From assembly GCF_018199995.1 (NCBI RefSeq), contig NZ_CP073578.1, positions 1,364,001 through 1,428,000 of the forward strand: a stretch of 64,000 nt of DNA, in the 5' to 3' direction. This document shows, piece after piece, positions 19,452-28,946 of the stretch. The notes below the pieces were generated by a model that did no database searches, had not been told where the DNA came from, and saw only the letters and a list, made by a program, of their open reading frames with translations. The DNA is from Photobacterium sp. GJ3. GTDB lineage: Bacteria; Pseudomonadota; Gammaproteobacteria; Enterobacterales; Vibrionaceae. Both the position numbers and the translations under genes were made by a program. The stretch's first letter is position 1, and the number at the start of each line of letters is the position of its first letter.

Positions 19452-19964
19452 ATGGCATATCCGTCAGAACTCATATGCAACGAATTAAACGTTGCGGCTT
19501 TAATTACTGCTAAAAATATTCATCAGTATTAGTTTTACCTAAGTCTAGCCTGAGCTATTTCTTGTGTTTTAGTTATTGATTTTAAATTTGTGATGTTAGT
19601 CCACATGTTGATTATCGAGTCATTTATAGGGTTTTCTTATATATGAATTGATGAGACTTTTATGTCCGCTATAAAAAGCGCATTGTTTCAATCAGTGATA
19701 TTAATCCCAACTTGCTGTTTTTGAAGCTATATCAAAGATTATTGGCGTCAGAAAACTCTGTCATGCTGGTGTCAATTTAGTGTCAGCGGTGCGTCAAATA
19801 TAAATTGAATCAAGATCACCTTTGAGGTTTTAAAGTGATTTTGAGCAAGAAAAACAGACAAAGAAATATAAAAGCGATTTGGCTATTTAATAATATTGGC
19901 TAAGTTGGTTCTTACGGGCAAAAAATGATTTTTTGGTTATTTCCGAAATCAGAGAAGGGCAAAA
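19452..19964. promoter_or_regulatory. Divergent control region between fliM and motY-lafK
   Basis: 513 bp, AT-rich, with no open frame of interest. It must carry the promoters of both lateral operons. I searched both strands for GG-N10-GC sigma-54 sites and found only off-spaced near matches, so the promoter type is not determined. Confidence 0.6.
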
Positions 19965-20852
19965 ATGTTAATTTCATTCAACAAGAAATACACATTCTTA
20001 TTAATGACTCTTGCGGCGGCTTCCTCTGCTGAAGCACAGGTTGTTTCTACGCCAATGGATCTTGTCGAATGGAAATACCAAGGCGGCAAATTTCAGTGTT
20101 CATTAAACCAGCAGGTGCAACAGTTTGGTGAAGTCAGCTTTATTGCTGATGCCGGGGAAGAGCTGGTTCTGAAAGTCAAACCTCTGCGTCCTGTCGCTCA
20201 GTACGACAGTGCAGGCCTCTATCTGCAGGATGGCCCTTGGGTGGAATCACCGACTCAGAAACCATTGACTCCCGGTCAGCAAATGAGTCCGTTAGAAGTC
20301 ACGTTTACGGGCATGGCTGATGCACTGCTGGATGGCATGATGGCCGGACAGTGGGCCAGGGTTTCCCTGATGTATCAACGCCCGAGTACGCCGGTTGATG
20401 TCATGCTTTCCAGTGTCAATATGTCCGGCCCGCTGGCGCAGTTCAATGAGTGCCGTTCCCGTTTACCGGCGATGTCCTATAAACAGGCTCGGGATCTGGT
20501 GTTCCAGTTCGAATTGGGGCAACGCACGGTGAGTACATCTCAAAAAGAAACCTTAAAGAATCTGGCGGATTACATTCGCCGGGATACATCGATTCGCAAG
20601 GTTCTGGTTGATGGCCACACAGACAGCGTTGGTTCCAATCTGGGCAACATACAGGTTTCAAAAGTCCGGGCGGATGATGTCGCCAGTTTTCTCCGGGAAG
20701 CAGGTGTGAAGGACGGCTTAATTCAGACAAGGGCACACGGTTCACGATACCCGGTCGCCAGCAATCAAACAGCTGACGGACAAGCGTTAAATCGCCGGGT
20801 CACGGTGAGGGTACTGCGTGCTGATAATCATGAAAAAAGCAGGGTGCAGTAA
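19965..20852 (+). CDS. motY: MotY-like lateral flagellar motor protein (OmpA family)
   Basis: Periplasmic T-ring protein that recruits the stator. The 295-aa protein has a signal peptide (residues 1-24, ending AEA), an N-terminal MotY domain (about 25-165) and a C-terminal OmpA-like peptidoglycan-binding domain (about 170-285) with VDGHTDSVGSNLGNIQVSKV. A motY gene immediately before lafK is also found in V. parahaemolyticus lateral clusters. The stop overlaps the lafK start at 20852. Confidence 0.9.
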   Translation: MLISFNKKYTFLLMTLAAASSAEAQVVSTPMDLVEWKYQGGKFQCSLNQQVQQFGEVSFIADAGEELVLKVKPLRPVAQYDSAGLYLQDGPWVESPTQKPLTPGQQMSPLEVTFTGMADALLDGMMAGQWARVSLMYQRPSTPVDVMLSSVNMSGPLAQFNECRSRLPAMSYKQARDLVFQFELGQRTVSTSQKETLKNLADYIRRDTSIRKVLVDGHTDSVGSNLGNIQVSKVRADDVASFLREAGVKDGLIQTRAHGSRYPVASNQTADGQALNRRVTVRVLRADNHEKSRVQ

Positions 20853-22216
20853 TGTTCACAAAAACGATTCAGCTCATTGAGCCGGACAGACAGCAAGCCC
20901 AGCAAGTGATTCAGGTGCTGGAACAGGCAGGCTATCAGGTTGATTATCTCACGTCAGGCAAAGCAGGCCTGCAATCCCAGCGGGCTCTGATCACGCTGGT
21001 GAGTTCTGCATTGCCGGATATGTCGCTGACGGAGTGGGTACGCTTCAGCCAGACGGCTGCGGATCCTCAGCAACGCCGGATTGCGATTGCAATTGTCGAT
21101 CAGCACGAAGGATTGCTGGCTGCAGAAGCCATGAAAGCGGGGGCGACAGATTATCTGCTGAAACCTTTTGAACCGGCGCAGTTGCTCAGTCTGCTGGCCC
21201 GGGTCGAAGCGTTGCAAAAACCGATGTCTGACATCGTGGCTGAATCGTGGCGAAGCAAGCAGATTCTGCAATTGGCGCACCGGGCGGCTTGTACCCATGC
21301 TAGTGTGCTGATCACAGGTGAATCCGGGACGGGCAAAGAAGTGCTGGCGCGCTATGTGCACCAGCAGTCGCCACGCAGCAAGATGCCTTTCGTGGCGGTG
21401 AACTGCGCTGCAATCCCGGAATCCATGCTGGAAGCCGTATTGTTTGGTCATGTGAAAGGTGCGTTTACCGGCGCAATCGGCAGCCAGAGCGGTAAATTTG
21501 AAGAAGCGAACGGAGGCACCATTCTGCTGGATGAAATTGCAGAAATGTCTCCACCGCTGCAAGCCAAATTACTGCGTGTGTTGCAGGAGCGTGAAGTTGA
21601 GCGTGTCGGTAGCCACAAAACCATCAAGTTGGATATTCGGGTGATTGCTTCTACGAACAAGGATCTGCGGATCGCTGTTCAGGAAGGTACTTTCCGTGAA
21701 GACTTGTATTACCGGTTAGATGTCCTGCCGCTGCACTGGCCACCTTTGCGCGAACGTCCTGAAGATATTCTCCCGCTGGCAGATTTTTTCATCCGTAAAT
21801 ATCAGCAGGGCAGTGCCTGTCAGATGTCATCAGATGCACAGCAGATGATGATGCACTACCACTGGCCGGGCAATATTCGCGAACTGGAAAACATCATTCA
21901 GCGGGCACTGGTCATGCGTCATGGTGATTTCATTACCGCTCAGGATCTGATGTTGCCGATCGACAGCAGTAAAGTTCAGGCTATCAAGCCGGACTATCTG
22001 CCAGCCGTCTCGGTCGCCATGGGCACGGAGCAGGGACATATCGGTGCGAAAAAACAGGCTGAATTTCAGTATGTGCTCGATGTGCTTAAACAGCATGACG
22101 GCAATCGGACCATGACCGCAAAAGCACTGGGTGTCACCACCCGGGCTCTGCGATACAAATTAGCGGCAATGCGTGAGCAAGGCATTGATATTTCACAAAT
22201 TGGCTCAGCAGCTTAA
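20852..22216 (+). CDS. lafK: LafK, sigma-54-dependent activator of lateral flagellar genes
   Basis: Enhancer-binding activator at the top of the lateral cascade. The 454-aa protein has a receiver-like domain (1-120), an AAA+ domain (about 130-370; Walker A GESGTGKE at 156-163, sigma-54-contact loop GAFTGA at 203-208, Walker B LLDE at 225-228) and a C-terminal Fis-type HTH (MTAKALGVTTRALRYKL). In the receiver, the acidic pair (Glu10, Asp12) and Lys104 remain, but the phospho-acceptor Asp is replaced by Ser (about Ser52 in VSSALPD), so it should not be phosphorylated. FlrA/LafK proteins are known to be atypical in this way. Confidence 0.93.
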   Translation: MFTKTIQLIEPDRQQAQQVIQVLEQAGYQVDYLTSGKAGLQSQRALITLVSSALPDMSLTEWVRFSQTAADPQQRRIAIAIVDQHEGLLAAEAMKAGATDYLLKPFEPAQLLSLLARVEALQKPMSDIVAESWRSKQILQLAHRAACTHASVLITGESGTGKEVLARYVHQQSPRSKMPFVAVNCAAIPESMLEAVLFGHVKGAFTGAIGSQSGKFEEANGGTILLDEIAEMSPPLQAKLLRVLQEREVERVGSHKTIKLDIRVIASTNKDLRIAVQEGTFREDLYYRLDVLPLHWPPLRERPEDILPLADFFIRKYQQGSACQMSSDAQQMMMHYHWPGNIRELENIIQRALVMRHGDFITAQDLMLPIDSSKVQAIKPDYLPAVSVAMGTEQGHIGAKKQAEFQYVLDVLKQHDGNRTMTAKALGVTTRALRYKLAAMREQGIDISQIGSAA

Positions 22217-22234
22217 CGACTAGGAGACACAAGT

Positions 22235-22585
22235 ATGCTTGCGACGAATCTGACGCAGACAACCACAGCCCAGCAGCTCATGCTGGATAAAATGCAGCTC
22301 ATGCAAGCACAGGCAAATCAGGAATTTGCTGTGAAAGCCAACCCTTTGGATCAACAAGTCAAGCCACTTTCTTTTTCTTCGGCAATGACAGGGGTACTGG
22401 ACCTTGTGAACAACCATCAGGCGCATGCGAGTGCGAAAATGACTGCGGTAGAAACCGGTAAAAGTGATGATCTGGTCGGGGCAATGATTGCCAGCCAGAA
22501 GGCCAGCCTGTCGTTCTCTGCGCTGATGCAGGTGCGAAACAAGGTGGTCGGTGCGTTTGAAGATGTAATGAAGATGCCGGTGTAA
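22235..22585 (+). CDS. fliE: Lateral flagellar hook-basal body protein FliE
   Basis: Connects the MS ring to the rod. It is 116 aa with the FliE C-terminal pattern DLVGAMIASQKASLSFSALM and VRNKVVGAFEDVMKMPV. It follows lafK by 18 bp with an AGGAG site, so it is probably co-transcribed from the motY promoter as well as any internal one. Confidence 0.94.
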   Translation: MLATNLTQTTTAQQLMLDKMQLMQAQANQEFAVKANPLDQQVKPLSFSSAMTGVLDLVNNHQAHASAKMTAVETGKSDDLVGAMIASQKASLSFSALMQVRNKVVGAFEDVMKMPV

Positions 22586-22588
22586 ATT

Positions 22589-24295
22589 ATGACCATGATT
22601 ACTCAAGCAGAAGCAGCCGAGCTGACCGCTTCTGACCGTTCAAATAATCTGCTGAACCGGGCCAAGCTGGCCTGGCAAAGCAGTCAGCGCAATCTTGTTC
22701 TGTCTGCCGCACTGGCTGCTGTTGTTGCGGCGATTATCGTTGTCGCGCTGTGGACATCCACTCAAAGTTACCGCCCGCTTTACAGTCAGCAGGAACGTTT
22801 TGACACCAGTGAAATCATCTCCGTGCTGGAAGCGGAAGGTGTGCCTTACCGCTTGCAGGAAACCAACGGCCAGGTGCTGGTTGAGGAAGGCCGTGTCGCC
22901 GAAGTCCGCATGCTGCTGGCTGCGAAAGGCGTCAAGGCGAAACTGCCGACCGGGCTGGAAACACTTCAGAATGACTCTTCTTTAGGCACCAGCCAGTTCA
23001 TCGAAACCGCGCGTTATCGCCACGGTTTGGAAGGTGAGCTGGCCCGGACCATTATTTCTCTGAATGCAGTCAATAATGCCCGGGTTCATCTGGCGATTCC
23101 GCGTCAGACACTCTTCGTCCGTCAGAACAGCGAAAAGCCGACAGCTTCAGTCATGGTTGAACTGAAATCCGGCGAAGATCTGAAGCCGGAGCAAGTGGAA
23201 GCCATCGTGAATCTGGTTTCCGGCAGTGTGACGGGCATGTCCATGGAACAGGTATCCGTTGTGGATCAGTTTGGTCGTCTGCTCAGTGTGGATATCGGTT
23301 CGGATTCCGCAGGCCGGATGAATACCAAGTATCTGGAATACCAGAAGAATCTGGAAAAGCAGATCATTCAGCGTGCATCCGACATGCTGACACCGATTGT
23401 CGGCCCGAGTAATTTCCGCGTGCAGGTGGCTGCAGATCTGGACTTCAACCGTATTGAAGAAACCCGTGAAATTGTTGATGACAATCCGGTTGTTCGCTCT
23501 GAGCACAGCATCGAGAACAACTCCATCGATAAAATTGCACTGGGTGTACCGGGTTCACTGAGCAACCAGCCGCCAACGGTGGAAGAAGACAACAATCCGG
23601 ATGCGCCGAAAAATACCAGCGAGCGTTCTGAAGTGAACCGCCAGTTTGCGCTGGGCAGCAGTGTGCGCCATACACAATATCAGCAGGGTCAGATTAAGAA
23701 GCTGAATGTCTCTGTACTGTTGGATGACAAGTCCGCACCGGACGGCACGGCATGGAATGACGCCCAGAAAGCGGAGATCAGCCAGATGATTTCTGAAGCG
23801 GTCGGCCTGAATGCCCAGCGGGGTGACAGCCTGAGTCTGATGAATTTTGCCTTCAAGCCGGTCACGATCGAATCCGCCGCGCCAATGCCATGGTGGCAGG
23901 ATACGGCACTGCAACAGCCGCTGCGCTACATCATTGGTGGTTTGCTGGGTCTGGCGATGATCTTCTTTGTCCTGCGTCCGCTGATCCGTCACCTGACCGG
24001 TGTCGATAAAGCGCGCCGCGAGATGGAAATTGCCAGCCTGCCAGATGACATTCTGAGCAAAGAACTGGATGAGAAAGCCCAGGAAAATGAGCTGAACCGT
24101 CGTCTGTCTGACCGTGGGTTAAGCAATACCACCAACGGTCTGGATGCTGATGCTGAAATGATGTTGCCGCCTTCCGGTTCACCATTGCACATCCAGCTGA
24201 AGCACCTGACTTTAATTGCCAGCGAAGAGCCGCAGCGTGTTGCTGAAGTCCTTAAACAATGGGTGAATGGAAATGAGCAAAACCGAGACAATTAA
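22589..24295 (+). CDS. fliF: Lateral flagellar MS-ring protein FliF
   Basis: Forms the MS ring in the inner membrane, the base for the C ring and export gate. The 568-aa protein has two TMs (about residues 38-58 and 447-467). Between them is the periplasmic ring-building part (YSQQERFDTSEIISVLEAEG; RVHLAIPRQTLFVR). The cytoplasmic FliG-binding tail is at the C-terminus. It overlaps fliG by 29 nt. Confidence 0.96.
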   Translation: MTMITQAEAAELTASDRSNNLLNRAKLAWQSSQRNLVLSAALAAVVAAIIVVALWTSTQSYRPLYSQQERFDTSEIISVLEAEGVPYRLQETNGQVLVEEGRVAEVRMLLAAKGVKAKLPTGLETLQNDSSLGTSQFIETARYRHGLEGELARTIISLNAVNNARVHLAIPRQTLFVRQNSEKPTASVMVELKSGEDLKPEQVEAIVNLVSGSVTGMSMEQVSVVDQFGRLLSVDIGSDSAGRMNTKYLEYQKNLEKQIIQRASDMLTPIVGPSNFRVQVAADLDFNRIEETREIVDDNPVVRSEHSIENNSIDKIALGVPGSLSNQPPTVEEDNNPDAPKNTSERSEVNRQFALGSSVRHTQYQQGQIKKLNVSVLLDDKSAPDGTAWNDAQKAEISQMISEAVGLNAQRGDSLSLMNFAFKPVTIESAAPMPWWQDTALQQPLRYIIGGLLGLAMIFFVLRPLIRHLTGVDKARREMEIASLPDDILSKELDEKAQENELNRRLSDRGLSNTTNGLDADAEMMLPPSGSPLHIQLKHLTLIASEEPQRVAEVLKQWVNGNEQNRDN

Positions 24296-25301
24296 TCCGG
24301 CAGATCTGGAATCGCTGAGCAGTGTTGATAAAACTGCGCTGGTTCTGTTGGGGATGGGTGAAGACGCAGCGGCACAGGTGCTGCGTTATTTCTCCCGCGA
24401 AGAAGTACAACGTGTCACCCGTTCGATGGCCAAACTCACGGGCATTAAAAGCGAGAATGCCAAACATGTGATTCAGCGTTTCTTTGATGATTTTCGTGCC
24501 CACAGTGGTATCCGGGGCGCTTCGAAAGATTATCTGTCGAACACCCTGTCGAAAGCGCTGGGTCAGGACCTGGCTAAAGGTGTCCTGAACAGTATTTACG
24601 GTGACGAACTGCGAAATAACATGCAGCGTCTGCAATGGGTCGATACGGATGTGATCGCCAAGTTCATCAGCCAGGAGCACCCGCAGATGCAGGCCATTTT
24701 CCTGGCCTATCTGCCGCCGGAGACGTCGTCTCAGGTGCTGAGCAAATTGCCATCAGAGCAGCATGATGAGCTGATTTACCGCGTTGCCCGCCTGAGCGAG
24801 ATCGACCATGAGGTCGCACAGGATCTGCATCAGCTGGTTGACCGCTGTATCCAGCAGGTGTCTGGCGGACAGGGCGCATCTGTTCTGGGTGCCAAGCAGG
24901 CTGCCGATATCATTAACCGCTTTGAAGGTGATCGTGCTCAGCTGATGGAAATGCTGAAACTGCACGACGAGAAGATTGTCAGCGAAATCGAAGAAAATAT
25001 GTTCGACTTCGTGATTCTGGCACGTCAACGCGAAGCAACGATGGACCGTCTGGTGCAGGAAATCACCATCGATCTGTGGGCAACTGCACTGAAAGGTGCC
25101 GATCTCAAGCTTCAGATGGCAATCAAACAGTCGATGCCGCAGCGGATGGCAAGTTCACTCGACGACGAAATGGCGATGCGGGGTGCGATGCCGCTGTCCC
25201 GTGTTGAGAAAGCACGTCAGGAAATCATGCAGGTGGTCCGCGAACTGGCAGATGCCGGTGAGATTGAACTGAGCCTGTATCAGGAACAAACGGTGGAGTA
25301 A
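24267..25301 (+). CDS. fliG: Lateral flagellar motor switch protein FliG
   Basis: Rotor protein that touches the stator. It is 344 aa (or 342 if the ATG at 24273, MSKTETINPA, is used). The three FliG domains are recognisable: KTALVLLGMGEDAAAQVLRY (N), EHPQMQAIFLAYLPPETSSQ (middle, EHPQ motif), and the charged C-terminal helix region VEKARQEIMQVVRELADAGE. Start lies within the end of fliF. Confidence 0.96.
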   Translation: MEMSKTETINPADLESLSSVDKTALVLLGMGEDAAAQVLRYFSREEVQRVTRSMAKLTGIKSENAKHVIQRFFDDFRAHSGIRGASKDYLSNTLSKALGQDLAKGVLNSIYGDELRNNMQRLQWVDTDVIAKFISQEHPQMQAIFLAYLPPETSSQVLSKLPSEQHDELIYRVARLSEIDHEVAQDLHQLVDRCIQQVSGGQGASVLGAKQAADIINRFEGDRAQLMEMLKLHDEKIVSEIEENMFDFVILARQREATMDRLVQEITIDLWATALKGADLKLQMAIKQSMPQRMASSLDDEMAMRGAMPLSRVEKARQEIMQVVRELADAGEIELSLYQEQTVE

Positions 25302-25304
25302 TCA

Positions 25305-26114
25305 ATGCGTTCATTAAAAGTGATGCGCCTGACCCCCGGTGAATACCGTTCTCACCGCTTCCCGCCGATGGTGAAACCTGTGGTGCATGGCAGCGAAGAA
25401 TCGGTGCAGGATCTGGATGGCTTTTCGGGCGAAACGCCGCTGAACACTCAGGAACATCAGGCTGCACTGCAAAAACGTCTGGAAGAAGGTTTCCAGCAGG
25501 GTTTGCAGCAAGGATATGACGAAGGACTGCGTCAGGGGACCGAGCAGGGTCGCCAGCAGGGCTTCAACCTGGGTCAGCAGGATGGCTTTCAGCAGGGCTA
25601 CACCAAGGGTGAAGGTCAGGGACGTGAAAAGTATGAGTCGGTGATTGCGCCGTTGCAGGCACTGGAAACCCATATTCAGCAGTGGCAGAACGAGCGGGAA
25701 CATGCGCAGCGTGAGCAAATCTGTTCGCTGGTTCAGAAAGTCGCGCAGCAGGTCATTCGCGCCGAACTGACGCTGATGCCTCAGCAGATTCTGGCGTTGG
25801 TTGAAGAAACCCTCGACAGCATGCCGGGGAACAGCGACAAAGTTGTGGTTCACCTCAATCCTCAGGATCTGGAGCGAATCAACAATCTGAGTCCGACCCT
25901 GCATCCGAGCTGGAAGCTGGTGGCGAACAAAGAGATGCCCATCGGTGGCGTTCAGCTGGTGACCGAACATGCTGAAGCCGATGCCAGCAGCGATGCGCGA
26001 CTGGAAGCCTGTATGGAAACGCTCCGTGAGCACCTGCTGGAAGAAAATCAGCAGCCCGCTGCAGCAGCGGAGACGCAACCACAAGCGGTAAGCACGGAGG
26101 ACATCCGTGAGTGA
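25305..26114 (+). CDS. fliH: Lateral flagellar export ATPase regulator FliH
   Basis: Binds and regulates the FliI ATPase. The 269-aa protein carries a long run of G/Q-rich repeats of the GxxxG type (about residues 60-110: QGLQQGYDEGLRQGTEQG), typical of FliH coiled helices. A C-terminal FliI-binding domain follows (LNPQDLERINNL). It overlaps fliI by 8 nt. Confidence 0.93.
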   Translation: MRSLKVMRLTPGEYRSHRFPPMVKPVVHGSEESVQDLDGFSGETPLNTQEHQAALQKRLEEGFQQGLQQGYDEGLRQGTEQGRQQGFNLGQQDGFQQGYTKGEGQGREKYESVIAPLQALETHIQQWQNEREHAQREQICSLVQKVAQQVIRAELTLMPQQILALVEETLDSMPGNSDKVVVHLNPQDLERINNLSPTLHPSWKLVANKEMPIGGVQLVTEHAEADASSDARLEACMETLREHLLEENQQPAAAAETQPQAVSTEDIRE

Positions 26115-27444
26115 CCCTGCTTTCCATGAGCGCTTGAACGATGCGATTGCATCAATGTCATCCATTCCGATTGCCCGGGTCACCGGGCGGTTGGTGAAAG
26201 TGAACGGCCTGATGCTTCAGGCCGTTGGCTGTAAATTCCGTCTGGAACAGCGTTGTCTGGTCGAAACCGATGATGGGGAAGCCATTGAAGCCCAAGTGGT
26301 TGGATTCGATCGGGATGTTGCTTATCTGATGCCAGTCCGGCAACTGGGTGGTCTTTATGCGGGTGCCAAAGTGGTGCCGCTGGATGGCGACAGTACGGTT
26401 TCACTGGGTGAGCACTGGCTTGGCAGGGTCGTGAATGGTCTTGGCGAGCCTTTTGACGATCTGGGGCCTTTAAAAGGCGGCGAAAAGGTTTCCTTAAATC
26501 CTGCCCCGATTAACCCGATGAAACGTCGATTAGTCGACACGCCGCTGGATGTCGGTATCCGGGCGATGAACGGGATTCTCACGTTGGGAAAAGGCCAGCG
26601 GATTGGCCTGATGGCAGGCAGCGGCGTGGGTAAAAGTGTCCTGATGGGCATGATCACCAAAAACACCAAAGCGGATATCGTGGTGGTCGGACTCATCGGC
26701 GAACGGGGCCGGGAAGTGCGTGAATTTATCGAGCGTAACCTCGGTGAAGAAGGTATGAGGCGTGCGGTGGTGATCGCTGCTCCGGCTGATGAATCGCCGC
26801 TGATGCGTCTGCGTGCGACCAAACTGTGTCACCGGGTTGCGGAGTATTTCCGCGACAAGGGCAAAGACGTTTTGCTGATGATGGACTCGCTGACCCGTTT
26901 TGCCATGGCGCAGCGTGAAATTGCCCTGTCTCTGGGCGAGCCACCGGCTTCCCGGGGCTATCCGCCTTCGGTGTTTGGTCAGTTGCCTCAGTTGCTGGAA
27001 CGCGCCGGAAACGGGGAGCATCCGGATGGCAGTCTCACGGCGATTTATACCGTACTCGCAGACGGTGATGATCAGCAGGATCCTGTGGTGGATTCTGCGC
27101 GGGCCATTCTGGATGGTCATGTCGTGTTATCACGTACACTGGCTGAACAGGGTCATTATCCGGCGATTGATATCAATGCCTCGATCAGCCGTTGTATGGG
27201 CAGTTGTACCGAAAGCTCACATGTCACGGTGGCAAACCGGTTCCGCCAGTTGAATGCGAACTATCTGCAAGTGAAAGAGTTATTGCCGTTAGGGGGTTAT
27301 CAGCCGGGACAGGATCCGGAGTTGGATCTTTCTGTTCGGCTTCATCCGCAGCTGAAAGATTTTCTGGTGCAGCAAGTGGATGAGGTGACCGATTACCAGC
27401 AGTCTCTGGTCCGTTTAGCAGAGCTGTTTACACAGACTCAGTAA
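26107..27444 (+). CDS. fliI: Lateral flagellum-specific ATPase FliI
   Basis: Hexameric ATPase that delivers substrates to the export gate. The 445-aa protein starts with GTG (26107). Walker A is GSGVGKSV within LMAGSGVGKSVLMGMI, Walker B is VLLMMDSLTRFA, and the F1-beta-like signature is GEPPASRGYPPSVF. Length and motifs are complete. Confidence 0.97.
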   Translation: MSDPAFHERLNDAIASMSSIPIARVTGRLVKVNGLMLQAVGCKFRLEQRCLVETDDGEAIEAQVVGFDRDVAYLMPVRQLGGLYAGAKVVPLDGDSTVSLGEHWLGRVVNGLGEPFDDLGPLKGGEKVSLNPAPINPMKRRLVDTPLDVGIRAMNGILTLGKGQRIGLMAGSGVGKSVLMGMITKNTKADIVVVGLIGERGREVREFIERNLGEEGMRRAVVIAAPADESPLMRLRATKLCHRVAEYFRDKGKDVLLMMDSLTRFAMAQREIALSLGEPPASRGYPPSVFGQLPQLLERAGNGEHPDGSLTAIYTVLADGDDQQDPVVDSARAILDGHVVLSRTLAEQGHYPAIDINASISRCMGSCTESSHVTVANRFRQLNANYLQVKELLPLGGYQPGQDPELDLSVRLHPQLKDFLVQQVDEVTDYQQSLVRLAELFTQTQ

Positions 27445-27462
27445 AGCAAGTACAGGTGTGTG

Positions 27463-27897
27463 ATGAAGGGTAAATTAAAAGCCGTCAGCCAGCTTCAGCA
27501 AATCGCGGAACAGCAGCGTGATCAACAGGGGCAGGATTTTGCCCGGCAACAGGAGCAGGTTGGTTTTTTTGCCCAGCAATTACAGGCTTTGGCTGTACTG
27601 AAACCGGGAAATGTTCAGCAAGGTGCAGGCGGTGTGAATCCGCTTGCGCTGCAAAACTCCACACAGGTGAATGCCATGCTGAACCGCCTGATCACCCATC
27701 AGCAGCATGAAATGGCGCTCATGCACGCAGAAAGCCAGCGCACGAAAAAGGCGCTGGAACAGAGCCAGGTGAAGGTGAAAGGCCTGGAAACCGTCATGGA
27801 ACGCTGGAAAGTCAAACAGCGCTATGAACAGGCCAAAAAAGAGCAAAAGTTCATTGAAGACTTAATCAACGCCCGCTGCAAACGCAGAGCATTATAA
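27463..27897 (+). CDS. fliJ: Lateral flagellar FliJ-like protein
   Basis: 144-aa, Gln/Lys-rich coiled-coil protein at the end of the fliEFGHIJ run, matching FliJ in size and character (KGLETVMERWKVKQRYEQAK). It is the export stalk/chaperone-escort protein. The sequence is weakly conserved as in all FliJ; position gives most of the support. The ATG at 27463 is preferred over a GTG one codon upstream. It ends just before a strong terminator. Confidence 0.85.
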   Translation: MKGKLKAVSQLQQIAEQQRDQQGQDFARQQEQVGFFAQQLQALAVLKPGNVQQGAGGVNPLALQNSTQVNAMLNRLITHQQHEMALMHAESQRTKKALEQSQVKVKGLETVMERWKVKQRYEQAKKEQKFIEDLINARCKRRAL

Positions 27898-27898
27898 G

Positions 27899-27923
27899 AA
27901 AAGCGCCGAAAGGGCGCTTTTTT
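27899..27923. terminator. Bidirectional terminator between fliJ and rhtB-like gene
   Basis: Stem AAGCGCC/GGGCGCTT with T tracts on both strands; it serves the plus-strand motY-fliJ operon and the minus-strand exporter. Confidence 0.92.
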
Positions 27924-27934
27924 CATAGATAGAT

Positions 27935-28567
27935 TCAAGATGTTTGTCTGAAAAAAGCCAAGCCGGACGCCATGGCGACCAAGACAGAAGCAGAGGTTTT
28001 ATTCAGAAATCTCAGACGCCGAAACGACAGGTATTTTGCCGCCTGAAATCCAGCCGTGGCGTAAGCTAGCATGACGGCGATATCAATGAGGATGGTGCAG
28101 GTTGCGTAGAGTACATACTGCATCAGGACAGGTTGGGTGAGATCAAGAAACTGCGGCAGAAATGCGCCAAAGAATAGCAATCCTTTGGGGTTCGATAAAG
28201 CGGCAAATAAACTCCGGCGAAAAGCGGCAGCAGGGCTGTGTACTTGTGCTTTTTTGAGTGTGTCTGAGGTGTAGGCATCAACAGACGGAACGCTGCGCCA
28301 TAATTGATACGCAAGCCAGAGCAGATAGGCCACGCCACAGTATTTAACGACGAGAAACAGGCTTTCGGAGGCAGCCATTAATGCACCCAGTCCCAGACCG
28401 GCGGCACTGATTAAAATTGCGTCTGAAAGCGCCGCCCCCAGAATACCGTAAAACACAATGGTTTTGTTTCTGGAGATACCGTTCGTCAGTGACAGCAGCA
28501 TTGTCGGACCAGGAATGATGGTGACGGTAAAAGAAGCGATGCAGTAAAGCAGGAGTGTACTCAGCAA
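27935..28567 (-). CDS. LysE/RhtB-family amino acid exporter
   Basis: Inner-membrane efflux protein, 210 aa with about six TMs. IIPGPTMLLSLTNGISRNK near the N-terminus is the family GPxxL signature region, and FRRSLFAALSNPKGLLFFGA the conserved loop. The family exports homoserine, threonine, lysine or similar; the substrate cannot be told. The start is a TTG behind AAGAGGA. It is not related to the flagellar genes it abuts. Confidence 0.88.
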   Translation of the reverse strand: MLSTLLLYCIASFTVTIIPGPTMLLSLTNGISRNKTIVFYGILGAALSDAILISAAGLGLGALMAASESLFLVVKYCGVAYLLWLAYQLWRSVPSVDAYTSDTLKKAQVHSPAAAFRRSLFAALSNPKGLLFFGAFLPQFLDLTQPVLMQYVLYATCTILIDIAVMLAYATAGFQAAKYLSFRRLRFLNKTSASVLVAMASGLAFFRQTS

Positions 28568-28843
28568 AATAAAATCCTCTTATCCTTGAGTTGAAAAATA
28601 TGCCGCAGGTTAGGTGCATTGTTGCATTTGATCTCGGCTGCCTCAATCCATTCATCCTTGAATCAGCAACATCAGTGATTTTATTGAAAAAATGTTTAAT
28701 CAAACCAAAAATTGGACGCCTTAACTATTTGCTACCTGAGTACCCATGAAGATTGTTGTTAAGCCAATCGCACAGTCTTCAGCCGTGGTACTGAATAGCG
28801 CATATCCTGTTCCCGTTAGGAACATTTTCACCACTATTTGTTT

Positions 28844-28876
28844 ACCCGATATCTTGTTGGTATCGGGTTTTTTTTG
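28844..28876 (+). terminator. Plus-strand terminator without an assigned gene
   Basis: Stem ACCCGATA/TATCGGGT, 9-base loop, then eight T's on the plus strand. No plus-strand gene precedes it; see the small-RNA candidate in the findings. A second hairpin (TGTTCC/GGAACA, 28808-28823) lies just upstream. Confidence 0.75.
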
Positions 28877-28894
28877 CCTTCAGAATATGAACCA

Positions 28895-28925
28895 ATAAAA
28901 AAGCACAGCCAGTGGCTGTGCTTCT
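28895..28925 (-). terminator. Terminator of the OFA-type MFS gene
   Basis: Stem AGCACAGCCA/TGGCTGTGCT with a T tract on the minus strand, directly after the stop at 28947. Confidence 0.9.
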
Positions 28926-28946
28926 GTGTTTTCGGATCGCTTGTTG

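Noticed and set aside
19861..19920. Possible sigma-54 site TTGGCTAAGTTGGTTCTTA upstream of motY
   Set aside because: The GG-to-GC spacing and the -12 GC do not fit; too weak to call.
28746..28898. 50-codon plus-strand frame starting MKIVVKPIAQ
   Set aside because: It reads straight through a strong hairpin terminator and its T tract, so it is not a plausible coding region.
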